Shown piece after piece: positions 17,223 to 25,115 of a DNA stretch of 42,027 nucleotides. The stretch's first letter is position 1. Every line of letters starts with the position of its first letter. Below the pieces are notes generated by a model that worked only from the letters and a program-made list of their open reading frames with translations, did not search any database and was not told the DNA's origin. The translations under genes and the position numbers were made by a program. The stretch comes from Pseudomonadota bacterium (lineage in GTDB: Bacteria; Pseudomonadota; Alphaproteobacteria; Rhizobiales; Hyphomicrobiaceae): assembly GCA_023412805.1 (NCBI GenBank), contig JAEZRM010000074.1:1-42027 (forward strand), read 5' to 3'.

Positions 17223-17540
17223 CGTAGCAGGTCCAGCACAAAATGGATTTCCCTTCGGGACCTTGTCATCTGCACTCGCTCCGACTGCGCTGCGATGCTT
17301 TCGGGCTCAATCTCGACCGACCGGACCATTGATATCGGAGCAGGCAATTGGACGAACGCGATCCGTAAAGGGCTAGGGCATAGATGCATTGATCATACAC
17401 CCACTTCGGAAAGTGTCCCCAGCCAGGGCTTATCAGACATGTGTCGATGACCCTGTAGTGCGAGGGATCCGCAAGGTGCGGAGCATGGGATCTGCACTCC
17501 CTGATCCGATACATAAAACGCCGCTCGGGATTGCCCAGGT
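17223..17540. other. Intergenic stretch without recognisable gene
   Basis: About 320 bases between the decayed sensor remnant and the cytochrome locus. Open frames here are short, mutually overlapping and show no family motif. It seems to be eroded sequence from the rearranged segment. Confidence 0.5.
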
Positions 17541-17554
17541 TTGACTAGCATCAA
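17541..17554. promoter_or_regulatory. FNR/FixK-type box before TPR-cytochrome gene
   Basis: TTGACTAGCATCAA fits TTGA-N6-TCAA. Its centre is about 60 bases before ATG 17608, so a class II promoter (box at -41.5) would start transcription about 19 bases before the gene. Binding is inferred. Confidence 0.65.
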
Positions 17555-17607
17555 CTACGATGATCGGCCGGGGCTCGATAGTGAGAGCTCTCGCATGGAG
17601 GGCTTCA

Positions 17608-18606
17608 ATGCGCCGGTTGATGTTCGCGACATCCATCTTCGTCTCGCTGGCAGCCCTCGGCGGTGGCGCAGCGCGCGCCCATGTGCTTGAAGACTGCCGA
17701 ACAGCCAGAAGCGCCGAGATCCAACTCTCTGCCTGTTCCGAAATCATCGCCAGCGCTGCCTATTCGCCGACCGATAAGGCGATGGCGTTCCGCAATCGCG
17801 GCCGTGCAAGGTCCGATGCCGGTGCGCTGGATCTTGCACTCGCTGATCTGAGCGAGGCGGTCCGGCTCAATCCCACTGAAGGACCGCTTTACATTAATCG
17901 GGGGCTGGTCCGCGTGCGCCTCAACGACCTCGCGGGTGCGATTGCCGACTACAGTGAGGCGATCCATCTGAATCCGAAATCCGCCATCGGCTACAATGGC
18001 CGGGGCCACGCTCATCTCGTAATGGGCAAAGAGAAGGAAGCGATTGCTGACTTCTCGGCAGCGATCGCCTTCAACCCACCTGGCGCGACCACCTACAACA
18101 ACAGGGGGCTCGCTTACAGCAAGAGCGGCGAGCCGGATCGTGCGATCGAAGACTTCACGGCCGCCATCACCATCAACCCAATCTACGCGTTGGCCTACAA
18201 CAATCGCGGATACGTCCATGAGCAGCGCGGCAGGCGGCAGAGCGCCATTGATGACTTCCGCCGCGCCTTGCTCCTCGATCCAAGTCTTGTCGGCGCGAGA
18301 GATGGCCTGAAGCGGCTCCGCGCAGAGAGCGGACTCATAGAGGAGACGGTCACTCGAATCAAGGAAGGCCAAGGCATCGTCGAAGCGCATTGCAGCGGTT
18401 GCCATGCTGTTGGGCGTGACGGAGCGAGCCCCAACCCGAAGGCGCCTCAGTTTCGTACTCTACACCACCGTCATCCGATCCAGGCACTGCGAGAACCGCT
18501 TACCCGCGCCATCGCCGCGCGCCATGACGAGATGCCGCAGTTTGCTCTACCCGATGCGCAGATCGACAGGATCGTTGCCTACATCAATAGCTTGAATGGC
18601 AAGTAG
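17608..18606 (+). CDS. TPR-repeat protein fused to monoheme cytochrome c
   Basis: GGAGGG (17597-17602) precedes ATG 17608, giving 332 residues. A signal peptide (1-24, ending ARAH) sends it to the periplasm. About five TPR units fill residues 57-230, with canonical patterns such as YNNRGLAYSKSGEPDRAIED and YNNRGYVHEQRGRRQSAIDD. A small cytochrome c domain follows: CSGCH at 262-266 binds heme, and Met309 in RHDEMPQF is the likely second ligand; the end is RIVAYINSLN. The heme domain is a clear paralogue of the one at 35454-35789 (both have C..CHAVGRDGAS..KAP.F). The TPR part probably binds a partner protein, making this a scaffold-bound electron carrier. It is first in a run of four plus-strand cytochromes and overlaps the next by 11 bases. 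Confidence 0.88.
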   Translation: MRRLMFATSIFVSLAALGGGAARAHVLEDCRTARSAEIQLSACSEIIASAAYSPTDKAMAFRNRGRARSDAGALDLALADLSEAVRLNPTEGPLYINRGLVRVRLNDLAGAIADYSEAIHLNPKSAIGYNGRGHAHLVMGKEKEAIADFSAAIAFNPPGATTYNNRGLAYSKSGEPDRAIEDFTAAITINPIYALAYNNRGYVHEQRGRRQSAIDDFRRALLLDPSLVGARDGLKRLRAESGLIEETVTRIKEGQGIVEAHCSGCHAVGRDGASPNPKAPQFRTLHHRHPIQALREPLTRAIAARHDEMPQFALPDAQIDRIVAYINSLNGK

Positions 18607-18985
18607 CAAGATGCACACGCACATTAAGTCTTCGGATCGTCAGGTCAGAACGCCCCTCAATCTGAAAGCGATGGCTGCAACCGCGACCGCATTGGCGCTT
18701 CTCGCTTCGCCGGCAGGAAGCGCGGAGCTTGGCGATGCTCGGCGTGGCAGAGACTACGCTGAGGCCGTATGCGCGCAGTGCCATGCGGTCAAGCCAGCGG
18801 AAATGGCCTCGCCCCGCCTCGAGGCAACGCCCTTCAGCGTCTTTGCGCGGGCTCCCGGCCTTAACGAGACGGCACTTGGAGTGTTTCTTCAGACCCCCCA
18901 CGCCGAAATGCCGAATCTCGTCGTCAGCGGCCAGGATCGTGACGATCTCATTGCTTACATCATCGGTCTTCGTGGCAAGCAATAG
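18596..18985 (+). CDS. Small periplasmic monoheme cytochrome c
   Basis: A 129-residue precursor beginning inside the end of the TPR-cytochrome gene, so probably translationally coupled. A hydrophobic signal segment (about 24-43, MAATATALALLASPAGSA) precedes the mature domain. Heme attaches at CAQCH (59-63) and Met105 in PHAEMPNL is the likely axial ligand; the C-terminus DDLIAYIIGL matches the final helix of small class I cytochromes. It is one of seven related monoheme cytochromes in the window. A start at Met26 would also leave a workable signal peptide. Redox partner unknown. Confidence 0.85.
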   Translation: MASSKMHTHIKSSDRQVRTPLNLKAMAATATALALLASPAGSAELGDARRGRDYAEAVCAQCHAVKPAEMASPRLEATPFSVFARAPGLNETALGVFLQTPHAEMPNLVVSGQDRDDLIAYIIGLRGKQ

Positions 18986-19442
18986 AGTGGATCGGCAACC
19001 ATCCAAAGTCGTCGACAATCAAACGCTGTGCCGGCGTTTGTTGATTTTTCTCGCGGTACTCACACTCGGAGTCGCGATCAGTAGCGACGCGATGGGCGAC
19101 GATGAGCATCTCGGCATCATCGAGTACGAAGTAGCCTGTCTGTCGTGTCACGGAATTGAAGGGCGAGGCGACGGCCCCATGGCGAAGAGCCTAAGAACGG
19201 CACCGGCCGATCTGACAAAGATTTCCAAAGCCAGCAACGGCAAATTTCCCGTGCAAAGAATCACTGAAATCATTGATGGACGCGCTATCGTTGCTGCCCA
19301 TGGCGAACGAGCGATGCCAGTATGGGGACACCGCTATAGACAAGCTGCCGAGGCAGATGAACGCTCCAGCGAAATTGAGCTTCGGGCGCGGAGGCAGATC
19401 AACGCGCTCGTCAGATACCTCGAAACTATGCAACAGCCCTGA
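18972..19442 (+). CDS. Monoheme cytochrome c
   Basis: The frame carries a signal segment (LLIFLAVLTLGVAISSDA) then VACLSCHGIEGRGDGPMAKSL, with heme motif CLSCH, and a Met ligand candidate in ERAMPVWGHRY, ending INALVRYLETMQ. No ATG fits; GTG 18972 or GTG 18987 are the candidates. I give 18972 (156 residues), which overlaps the preceding gene by 14 bases just as that gene overlaps its own predecessor. The pattern CxxCH-G..G.GDGP, and AMPVWG in place of EMP, is closer to the cytochromes c of oxidase or dehydrogenase complexes than to its neighbours. Start uncertain, gene itself well supported. Confidence 0.78.
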   Translation: MASNRVDRQPSKVVDNQTLCRRLLIFLAVLTLGVAISSDAMGDDEHLGIIEYEVACLSCHGIEGRGDGPMAKSLRTAPADLTKISKASNGKFPVQRITEIIDGRAIVAAHGERAMPVWGHRYRQAAEADERSSEIELRARRQINALVRYLETMQQP

Positions 19443-19564
19443 AGGCAGGGTGCCAGTTAAGTTCCACTGCCCCGCGTGGAATTGCGGCCAGCCCAGACAC
19501 TGGCCACGAGCGTTCGGGTCGCTTAATCTCTCGTATCGCGATCAGCGTCAGGACAGTTCAAGAT

Positions 19565-19984
19565 ATGTCTCATAGCAATTCAACGCGCAAACGGTGGGTC
19601 GTCGTGGTGGGTCTTCACATGGCTTTCTTCTCGTACACTTCGGCGTCGGTGACCGCCCAGGTGGATCAGCCGTCGGCTGAGCGAGGCAAAGAGCTGGCCA
19701 TCCGCCTGTGCAAGAACTGTCATGTGATCGACACTACGATGGGGAGTTCTGTTCCAGATGCTACGCCGACCTTTCGCAGCATGGCAACTGAACCGGACCA
19801 AACCAGAGACCGTATCTTGGCAGCGCTGATCCAGCCACACGTCCCAATGCCTGATATCCAACTGTCGCGATCGGAGATCGACAACATCATTGCCTACCTC
19901 GACGAGTTCCGAGCGGAACAATCCCTACCGCCGCTGCAGCCGCCGACCGGAGGAGCCAAGCCGACGCTGCCTTCAAAATCGTAG
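19565..19984 (+). CDS. Small periplasmic monoheme cytochrome c
   Basis: A 139-residue precursor. A short basic N-terminus and a hydrophobic segment (about 11-31) form the signal peptide, cut near TAQVD. Heme motif CKNCH is at 49-53; the Met ligand candidate is in PHVPMPDIQLS, and the last helix is IDNIIAYLDEF. A proline-rich tail follows (LPPLQPPTGGAKP). It lies 122 bases after the previous cytochrome and has no FNR-type box of its own, so it may be read from the operon starting at 17608 or from its own promoter. No partner is apparent. Confidence 0.85.
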   Translation: MSHSNSTRKRWVVVVGLHMAFFSYTSASVTAQVDQPSAERGKELAIRLCKNCHVIDTTMGSSVPDATPTFRSMATEPDQTRDRILAALIQPHVPMPDIQLSRSEIDNIIAYLDEFRAEQSLPPLQPPTGGAKPTLPSKS

Positions 19985-20070
19985 CCTTGCTTTGAATGAG
20001 CTGGCGAAGCTCACGGATATGTCGGGAGAAACAGGATCAGCCATAGCTGCTATCCGCCAGCGACTACTGA

Positions 20071-20457
20071 CTACCGCGCCGGCTGCGTCCGACCGAAGAG
20101 ATAGTCTTGAATGTTTGAGATTTCCTCGGAGGAGAACTGGATCTGAGGCATCTCGCTGTGTCGGGAGCCGATGCCTTCGGAGAGCTCGAACTCGAGCTGC
20201 TCCTGCTCATAGGACCGCAAGACGGTCCACAGATTCGGCGCGCCACTGAGGGGGCTTGCAGCGGCCTCCGAAAACGCGTGGCATCTGCCGCAGTGTCTTC
20301 CGAGCAAAGACTTCCCATCCTCCCCACGAACAGGTTGTGCAGTGGCGAAAAGAAGAGAGAGCATCACCGTCCACGCGACGCTTCGAAGGATGCCACTAGA
20401 GATCGAGCGCCGTTGAGGGCGTGCGGGACTTCGGCCGGAGTACGCGGGTAGCGTCAC
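20071..20457 (-). CDS. Small periplasmic monoheme cytochrome c
   Basis: The product has a signal segment (ILRSVAWTVMLSLLFATAQPVRG), heme motif CGRCH, Met ligand candidate in RHSEMPQIQFS and a closing helix ISNIQDYLFG. The frame stays open to 20559, inside the upstream CBS gene; I choose GTG 20457 (128 residues), which lies 22 bases after that gene's stop, because earlier codons are not conserved-looking. ATG 20364 would be too short for a signal peptide. It is convergent with the cytochrome ending at 19984 and is probably co-transcribed with the CBS-BON gene. The REL pattern RHSEMP is close to RHDEMP of the TPR-cytochrome. Confidence 0.78.
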   Translation of the reverse strand: MTLPAYSGRSPARPQRRSISSGILRSVAWTVMLSLLFATAQPVRGEDGKSLLGRHCGRCHAFSEAAASPLSGAPNLWTVLRSYEQEQLEFELSEGIGSRHSEMPQIQFSSEEISNIQDYLFGRTQPAR

Positions 20458-20479
20458 GATATGCGCAAGTTTTGGGCCG

Positions 20480-21178
20480 TCAGACCCATCCGGCCGTTGT
20501 GCTCGGCACGCCGACCTTGAGATGGTCTTGGACTTTAGCGTCGCCTGCGGCTTCTTCAATTAGCACCATAAGCGCATTCCTTTGCTCTTGAGACCCAACC
20601 ATGCCCCAAGCCTCGACGCCGCCGTCCTTGACCGTGATATTGACGTATCCACTGTTGAGCCACGTCTGTTTGCGGATCGCCTGCCATATTGCGTTCTGCA
20701 CGGCCGCGTCGTCCGACGTCGCGATTGGCTGACCAATGCTCGCTTCGCTTAGGAGCCGAACAAGGTCGCTGCGTGAGATGATTCCCACTAGCGTTCCATC
20801 ACGCACTACGGGGACGCGCTTTAGCCGATTCCTGTCGAGGACGTCCGCGACCTCGCTGAGATCGGCATCGTCGCGGACGGATATGACGTGGCGCGACATC
20901 ACCTCATGTGCCTTCAAGCCGTGCGCCTTGGCATACTGGCGCGCCATATCATCCGGATCGGCGAAGAAATTTGTGAACCAGGAGGATCGCCTTTCAGTTC
21001 CGGTTTCGACGCGGTGCAGCAAATCACTGGCTGTGAGCATGCCCACGAGCCGGCCGTCCGAGGTTACAACAGGAAGCCCGCTCAGCCGCCTATCCACCAT
21101 GAGCTTAGCAGCCTCACGGACACTTGCTGACGGCGACACGGTCGTAACGTCTCGGGTCATGATTTCGCTGGCTATCAT
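20480..21178 (-). CDS. CBS-pair and BON domain protein
   Basis: A 232-residue cytosolic protein. Two CBS motifs form the N-terminal half (about 7-60 with IMTRDVTTVSPSASVREAA..LSGLPVV; about 92-150 with VMSRHVISVRDDADLSEVA..LKRVPVV). A BON domain follows (about 155-225, with WLNSGYVNITVKDGGVEAWGMV). CBS pairs bind adenine nucleotides and often sense energy state; BON domains bind membranes or phospholipids in other settings. AAGGTG precedes the ATG. An FNR/FixK-type box at 21239-21252 fits a class II promoter for this gene, and the cytochrome gene 22 bases downstream is probably in the same operon. Confidence 0.9.
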   Translation of the reverse strand: MIASEIMTRDVTTVSPSASVREAAKLMVDRRLSGLPVVTSDGRLVGMLTASDLLHRVETGTERRSSWFTNFFADPDDMARQYAKAHGLKAHEVMSRHVISVRDDADLSEVADVLDRNRLKRVPVVRDGTLVGIISRSDLVRLLSEASIGQPIATSDDAAVQNAIWQAIRKQTWLNSGYVNITVKDGGVEAWGMVGSQEQRNALMVLIEEAAGDAKVQDHLKVGVPSTTAGWV

Positions 21179-21238
21179 GTCTCACACCTTCCGTTGATGA
21201 CCAAACAGTAGAAGAGAACGCGCGGTCGAAGGCGGCAT

Positions 21239-21252
21239 TGACGCTGGTCAAG
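21239..21252. promoter_or_regulatory. FNR/FixK-type box before CBS-BON gene
   Basis: TTGACGCTGGTCAA fits TTGA-N6-TCAA. Its centre is about 67 bases before ATG 21178 (minus strand), consistent with activation from -41.5 and a leader of about 26 bases. Confidence 0.65.
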
Positions 21253-21574
21253 AGCGGTAGCAATTTCGGCCACCCTGGTGCGATGGACTGGGCGCGCCCG
21301 ATTGGCCGAGGCGATCGGTGAGGAATGCCGCACCCTTACGAAGCAGCCGCGAGCACATCGTCTAGAGTCACGAGTCGATCATCCTTGCTTGAGATGAGAC
21401 CGCCGGCGGCGCGTGCAGGCTCATGCGCGAGCGCGGAACTGGGTCGGTTCTGGTCCACGACATGGAGCGCTTCTGGGCATCATCGCGGTGTGCGATGCCG
21501 GCCGGCTGCTAGCAAGATCCAGGCGCCGGCCAATTGCGCCCATGGTATGCCGCATTCAGAGCTCCGTTCGATGA
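21253..21574. other. Intergenic stretch, no convincing gene
   Basis: About 320 bases between two divergent units. A short minus-strand frame near 21340-21460 ends with the segment DRLVTLDDVLAAAS; it has no clear start, is under 45 codons and matches nothing I recognise. Otherwise only promoter sequence for both sides is expected. Confidence 0.5.
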
Positions 21575-21575
21575 C

Positions 21576-21589
21576 TTGACGCGTGTCAA
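21576..21589. promoter_or_regulatory. FNR/FixK-type box before Spy/Usp genes
   Basis: TTGACGCGTGTCAA, inside a perfect CTTGAC-GCGT-GTCAAG palindrome (21575-21590). Its centre is about 83 bases before ATG 21666. A GGAAC directly follows (21590-21594) with CGAT 16 bases on, a weak resemblance to an EcfG promoter. Confidence 0.65.
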
Positions 21590-21665
21590 GGAACGCTTGC
21601 ACCAGCAGTGCGATGCAATGTGATCCACTGCGCTCCAGGTATTGCGTCAGCATCAGGAGACATCC

Positions 21666-22184
21666 ATGACGATCCTCAAGAAGGGATTTGTTGCCGCGCT
21701 CGCCCTATCAGTTCTCGCGGCGGCCTCCATCGCCTTAGCTCAGGGAGGTCCCGGCATGATGGGCTACGGCGGAGGCCCGGGCCGGGGATGGAGTATGTGG
21801 GAAGGCTGGGGACCACGCTGGGGCAGTCCGGACGCGATGGCCGAGCGGATCGACGGTCGCCTCGCCTTCCTGAAGGCCGAGCTCAAGATAACGGATGCCC
21901 AGACGCCAGCATGGAACAAGCTGGCAGACGCCCTCCGCAAGTCCGCTGCCAGTCGCGCAGAGCGGATGCGTGGCAAGTGGTCGGGCGACGACACGGCGAA
22001 GTCACTGGTTGAGCGCCTTGACGCACACGAGCAGTACATGAGCGCGCGGCTTGAGGAGATCAAGCAGATCAAGGCAAGCTGGAGCGAGCTCTATCAAGGC
22101 CTATCCGATAGCCAGAAAAAGGAAGCCGACGAAATCGTGCTGCCCATGATGGGACTGGGTGGTCCTGGCATGGGCTGGCGATGA
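21666..22184 (+). CDS. Spy/CpxP-like periplasmic protein (LTXXQ family)
   Basis: A 172-residue precursor. CAGGAGA sits upstream of ATG 21666. Signal peptide about 1-25 (ALALSVLAAASIALAQ). A Gly/Met/Trp-rich stretch follows (GGPGMMGYGGGPGRGWSM), then helices with the family pattern LKAELKITDAQTPAWNKLADAL and a long charged helix DAHEQYMSARLEEIKQIKASWSELYQGLSDSQKKEADE, and a GGPGMGW tail. Spy-type proteins are ATP-independent periplasmic chaperones; some Met-rich versions bind metals. It is preceded by an FNR/FixK-type box and followed 54 bases later by a Usp gene, a plausible two-gene unit. Confidence 0.85.
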   Translation: MTILKKGFVAALALSVLAAASIALAQGGPGMMGYGGGPGRGWSMWEGWGPRWGSPDAMAERIDGRLAFLKAELKITDAQTPAWNKLADALRKSAASRAERMRGKWSGDDTAKSLVERLDAHEQYMSARLEEIKQIKASWSELYQGLSDSQKKEADEIVLPMMGLGGPGMGWR

Positions 22185-22238
22185 TGAAAAGCGTAAGATT
22201 TGTGCAGTCAACTGATAAAACGCGCGGGTGGTGTTGCC

Positions 22239-22685
22239 TTGAGTATCATTCTCATTGCCACTGACGGCTCGGAGCTGGCCAGCAAGGCCGTGGCAGAGGG
22301 CATTGGTCTTGCCAAAGCATTGGGCAGTCACATTACAATTCTAACCGTGACTGCACCGCTTGCTAGCCTCGGTGATCAAGGGACCGCGTTCGCTAGTCTT
22401 CCCGAAAGCGTCCGTCGCCAAGCGCTTGCATACTTGGCCGGGGATGCAGATCGGACACTGTCGGCTGCCTTGTCAGCGGCCAAGACTGCGGGCGTGAGCG
22501 CTGACGCAATGAAGTTGGAGAACTACCACCCGCACGAAGCGGTCATTGCCGCCGCCAAATCGAAAGGCGCGGAGCTGATTGTGATGGCGTCTCACGGACG
22601 TAGCGGCATGAAAGCGGTGCTCCTTGGAAGCGTCACGCAGAAGGTGTTGGTTCATTCGGAAGTGCCCATCCTTGTCTGCCGATAG
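22239..22685 (+). CDS. Universal stress protein, UspA family
   Basis: A 148-residue single-domain protein started at TTG 22239, where the conserved opening SIILIATDGSELA begins; GGTGGTG lies a few bases before. The longer frame from 22200 adds a non-conserved leader. The ATP-binding pattern of UspA proteins is present: ELIVMASHGRSGMKAVLLGSV (G-x2-G-x9-G[S/T]-like) followed by QKVLVHSEVPILVCR at the end. Usp proteins aid survival in stasis and low oxygen. It follows the Spy-like gene and may share its FNR/FixK-type promoter, as seen for usp genes in other bacteria. Confidence 0.9.
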   Translation: MSIILIATDGSELASKAVAEGIGLAKALGSHITILTVTAPLASLGDQGTAFASLPESVRRQALAYLAGDADRTLSAALSAAKTAGVSADAMKLENYHPHEAVIAAAKSKGAELIVMASHGRSGMKAVLLGSVTQKVLVHSEVPILVCR

Positions 22686-22686
22686 T

Positions 22687-22716
22687 ACGGTCGATGAATA
22701 GACGGTCGATGAATAG
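22687..22716. repeat. Tandem 15-bp duplication
   Basis: ACGGTCGATGAATAG occurs twice head to tail (22687-22701 and 22702-22716), two bases after the usp stop codon. Likely a slippage duplication. Confidence 0.8.
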
Positions 22717-22791
22717 TATGTGAGCCGCGAAGAGTTAAGCGCGCCCCCGATGCCCAGCAGGTGTCATGGAGGTTTAGGACCTGGAGGCTCC

Positions 22792-22956
22792 ATGATCGAA
22801 GAATTGCGGGCCGCCGTAGAACTCGTCGCGCGGTGTCCAGAAGAGGTCCAGCGCATTGCGGCTGCGGCTCTGTTGGTCCACGCGTCACAATATGAAATTC
22901 GATGTCGTGTTTCCGCTCAGAAGAACGTTCTGCCCAGAGCTCCGGGCTCGAAGTAG
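22792..22956 (+). CDS. Small hypothetical protein, 54 residues
   Basis: ATG 22792 is preceded at four bases by GGAGG. The product begins MIEELRAAVELVARCPEEVQ and continues with an Ala-rich helix (RIAAAALLVHASQ), resembling small helical proteins encoded in rhizobia; no family is recognised. The last 20 codons look non-conserved. The rest of the 450-base gap between usp and the kinase gene holds no other candidate. Confidence 0.35.
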   Translation: MIEELRAAVELVARCPEEVQRIAAAALLVHASQYEIRCRVSAQKNVLPRAPGSK

Positions 22957-23135
22957 ATCAGCGGCTTCTAGGCGCACAATCAAGCTGTCACGCAAGCTCT
23001 GCGCGGATGGATCCCGCAGGGTAGATCTTCCGGCCGACGTATGGTTAATGGGCGGCCCTAGGATTTTGGTCCCATCCTCTTGCGACCTCTTCATACGAAG
23101 CTAGAGTAGGCGCGCATACGCGGAGGGGCACGTCG

Positions 23136-24197
23136 TTGATCAAGGCACCTAGGAAATTCGGCGGACAAAAACCGCGTAAGTCGGCGATACCCGCTGAGCT
23201 ACAGCCACAGTTGCTTATGGACCGCGCGCGGCAGCAGCTCGCTGCAATTGTGGAGGGTTCGCATGATGCCATCCTCACCAAAGATCTCGATGGCAACATC
23301 ACGAGCTGGAACAAAGGCGCTGATCAGATTTTCGGCTATTCGGCCGACGAGGTCCTGGGTGAGCCGGTAACAATACTTATTCCGCCCGATCGGCACGACG
23401 AAGAACCCAAGATTCTCGAGCGCATCCGTCGGGGTGAGCGCATAGATCACTACGAGACTATTCGTCGCCGCAAGGATGGCGCCCTGCTCCACATATCGCT
23501 CACTGTCTCGCCGATACGCGACGAGCAGGGCGTGGTTGTCGGTGCGTCGAAGATTGCGCGCGATGTGACCGCACTCCATGCTGCGCGTGAGCAGCAAACC
23601 ATGTTGCTCAAGGAAATGCAGCATCGCATCAAGAACGTGTTTTCAATTGCATCGAGCCTCACCAAGCTGTTGGCAGCCAAAGCCGCCACTCCCGCAGAAC
23701 TGGCTGCCATGGTGGGTGAGAGGATGACGGCACTGGCGCTCGCGCACGGTCTAACCGTCGTTGATCCCGAAGCTGAGACAGTTGCTCCAGATCAACCAAC
23801 CACACTGCACGCGCTGATTCGGGTCCTTGTCGCGCCGTTCGTGAGCGAAGGCGACGAGCGGTTTCGGCTTGAAGGTGCCGACGAGCCGATCAGCTCGCGA
23901 TCACTCACACCGCTCGCTCTTGTCGTGAATGAACTCATTACGAACGCGACCAAGCATGGGGCCTGGCGTGGACAATCTGGCAATGTGCGCATCCGGTGCG
24001 ACAAAACGGAAGGATTGCTCACGGTATGCTGGGAGGAAGGCGGATGTGAGGAGGCGTTTCACGCTCCCGCTCACTCTGGATTCGGCGAGAAGCTGAGCCA
24101 GCTTACTGTTGAGCGCCAGCTCGGGGGCACCATCATGCGGGAATGGGGGCCTGAGCGGCTGACCGTCACATTCACGGCTAGGGAAGATCGTCTTTAA
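23136..24197 (+). CDS. PAS-domain HWE family sensor histidine kinase
   Basis: A 353-residue soluble kinase started at TTG 23136, seven bases after GGAGGGG. One PAS domain covers about 33-147 (VEGSHDAILTKDLDGNITSWN..ADQIFGYSADEVLG). The HWE-type phosphorylation box is LLKEMQHRIKNVFSIASSL with His163; the N box is LVVNELITNATKHG and the G region has CWEEGG, whose Trp-Glu gives the family its name. There is no membrane segment. HWE kinases with single-domain regulators commonly feed the PhyR-NepR-EcfG general stress response in alphaproteobacteria; a stand-alone receiver is encoded at 29205-29609. Its cue might be redox, light or a ligand; no cofactor-binding residue can be assigned safely. Confidence 0.9.
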   Translation: MIKAPRKFGGQKPRKSAIPAELQPQLLMDRARQQLAAIVEGSHDAILTKDLDGNITSWNKGADQIFGYSADEVLGEPVTILIPPDRHDEEPKILERIRRGERIDHYETIRRRKDGALLHISLTVSPIRDEQGVVVGASKIARDVTALHAAREQQTMLLKEMQHRIKNVFSIASSLTKLLAAKAATPAELAAMVGERMTALALAHGLTVVDPEAETVAPDQPTTLHALIRVLVAPFVSEGDERFRLEGADEPISSRSLTPLALVVNELITNATKHGAWRGQSGNVRIRCDKTEGLLTVCWEEGGCEEAFHAPAHSGFGEKLSQLTVERQLGGTIMREWGPERLTVTFTAREDRL

Positions 24198-24523
24198 CTC
24201 TTTTGACGATGTCGATTACAGCAGACGCGTGGTGGTTGCCGGCGTTGCTGGAATGACGACGCAATATTTGAAGACTGCCGATGTGAATTCTTGCGGATGG
24301 TGGAAGCAAGAGGCGAACCCACACCCGACCGGTGGCAAGTCGATGCCGGGTGTGGGGAGCTAACCGGTAAGGAGTCCGACCGGCTGCTTCGTGTTGTGGC
24401 GCTTATGCGCTCTTAAAGGCGAGAGAGGCCTCCCATCTGACGCCAGGGAACAGCCTAGTCGCCTGCGCTCGGCGGAGCAATCCAAAACCCCGGTCCATCT
24501 CGAGGAAATCGGCGCGTTAAACC
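24198..24523. other. Intergenic stretch without gene
   Basis: Between the kinase stop and the next promoter there is no frame with codon pattern, motif or ribosome-binding site. I see nothing beyond spacer sequence. Confidence 0.5.
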
Positions 24524-24548
24524 GGAACCAAACGCGCCTAATCCTGTT
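24524..24548 (+). promoter_or_regulatory. Candidate EcfG-type promoter (near match)
   Basis: GGAAC (24524-24528), 16 bases, then TGTT (24545-24548); the consensus is GGAAC-N16/17-CGTT, so one mismatch in the -10. It lies about 93 bases before ATG 24641. Confidence 0.45.
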
Positions 24549-24583
24549 GAAGCAACACAACTCTCCAACTGCAAGCTGACCTA

Positions 24584-24605
24584 GCGCGCAAGACGTCTTG
24601 CGCGC
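24584..24605. repeat. Perfect 22-bp palindrome in leader
   Basis: The arm GCGCGCAAGAC is followed immediately by its exact complement GTCTTGCGCGC, with no spacer. It ends 35 bases before ATG 24641 and, if the candidate promoter is right, lies in the transcript leader. It may be an operator for a dimeric repressor or, as RNA, a stem that blocks or stabilises the leader. Confidence 0.7.
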
Positions 24606-24640
24606 CCCGGACGGTTTTGCGCAACGCAAGGCGTACTGCA

Positions 24641-25105
24641 ATGCAAAAATCAGTTCTTACCGCTCTGTGCCTGGCGGGCCTCGTGAGCCTGCCGCTGCCT
24701 GCGCTCGCAGCCAGCGACGCCGAATGCCAGAAGACTTTCGAAGCCGCCGACAGCAACAGGGATGGCGTACTTACAGAAGCGGAAGGCGGGCGTTATTTCG
24801 CGGCCATGCGGGCCGCCAATAAGCAGGTGGCCGCCGATCGCATCGAGCGCGCCGCGTTTTTGGAACAGTGCAAGGCCGACGTATTCGCTGCCACCTCGCA
24901 GACTCAGCCGACAGCAGGCGCGCCACTTGAAGGCGCCAACAGCTTTACCGAAGGCCAGGCCAAGGATCGCGCAGTTGCGGCGGGATTTACTGACGTGTCG
25001 GCGCTTCAGAAGGACGACAAAGGGATTTGGCGCGGAACGGCCAAGCGTGGCGGATCCCAGGTCAAGATCGCCATCGACTTCAAAGGAAACGTCGTAGCTC
25101 AGTAG
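24641..25105 (+). CDS. Periplasmic EF-hand-like protein with PepSY-like tail
   Basis: A 154-residue precursor beginning at ATG 24641. Signal peptide about 1-23 (LTALCLAGLVSLPLPALAAS). A single EF-hand-like loop appears at FEAADSNRDGVLTEAEGGRYF, with Asp, Asn, Asp and Glu in calcium-ligand positions. The C-terminal part (KDRAVAAGFTDVSALQKDDKGIWRGTA, GGSQVKIAIDFKGNV) resembles PepSY-type domains found in alphaproteobacterial periplasmic proteins. It is 10 bases before the next gene, with which it probably forms an operon. Function unknown; calcium binding is inferred from the loop. Confidence 0.8.
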   Translation: MQKSVLTALCLAGLVSLPLPALAASDAECQKTFEAADSNRDGVLTEAEGGRYFAAMRAANKQVAADRIERAAFLEQCKADVFAATSQTQPTAGAPLEGANSFTEGQAKDRAVAAGFTDVSALQKDDKGIWRGTAKRGGSQVKIAIDFKGNVVAQ

Positions 25106-25115
25106 GAGAGTACTC

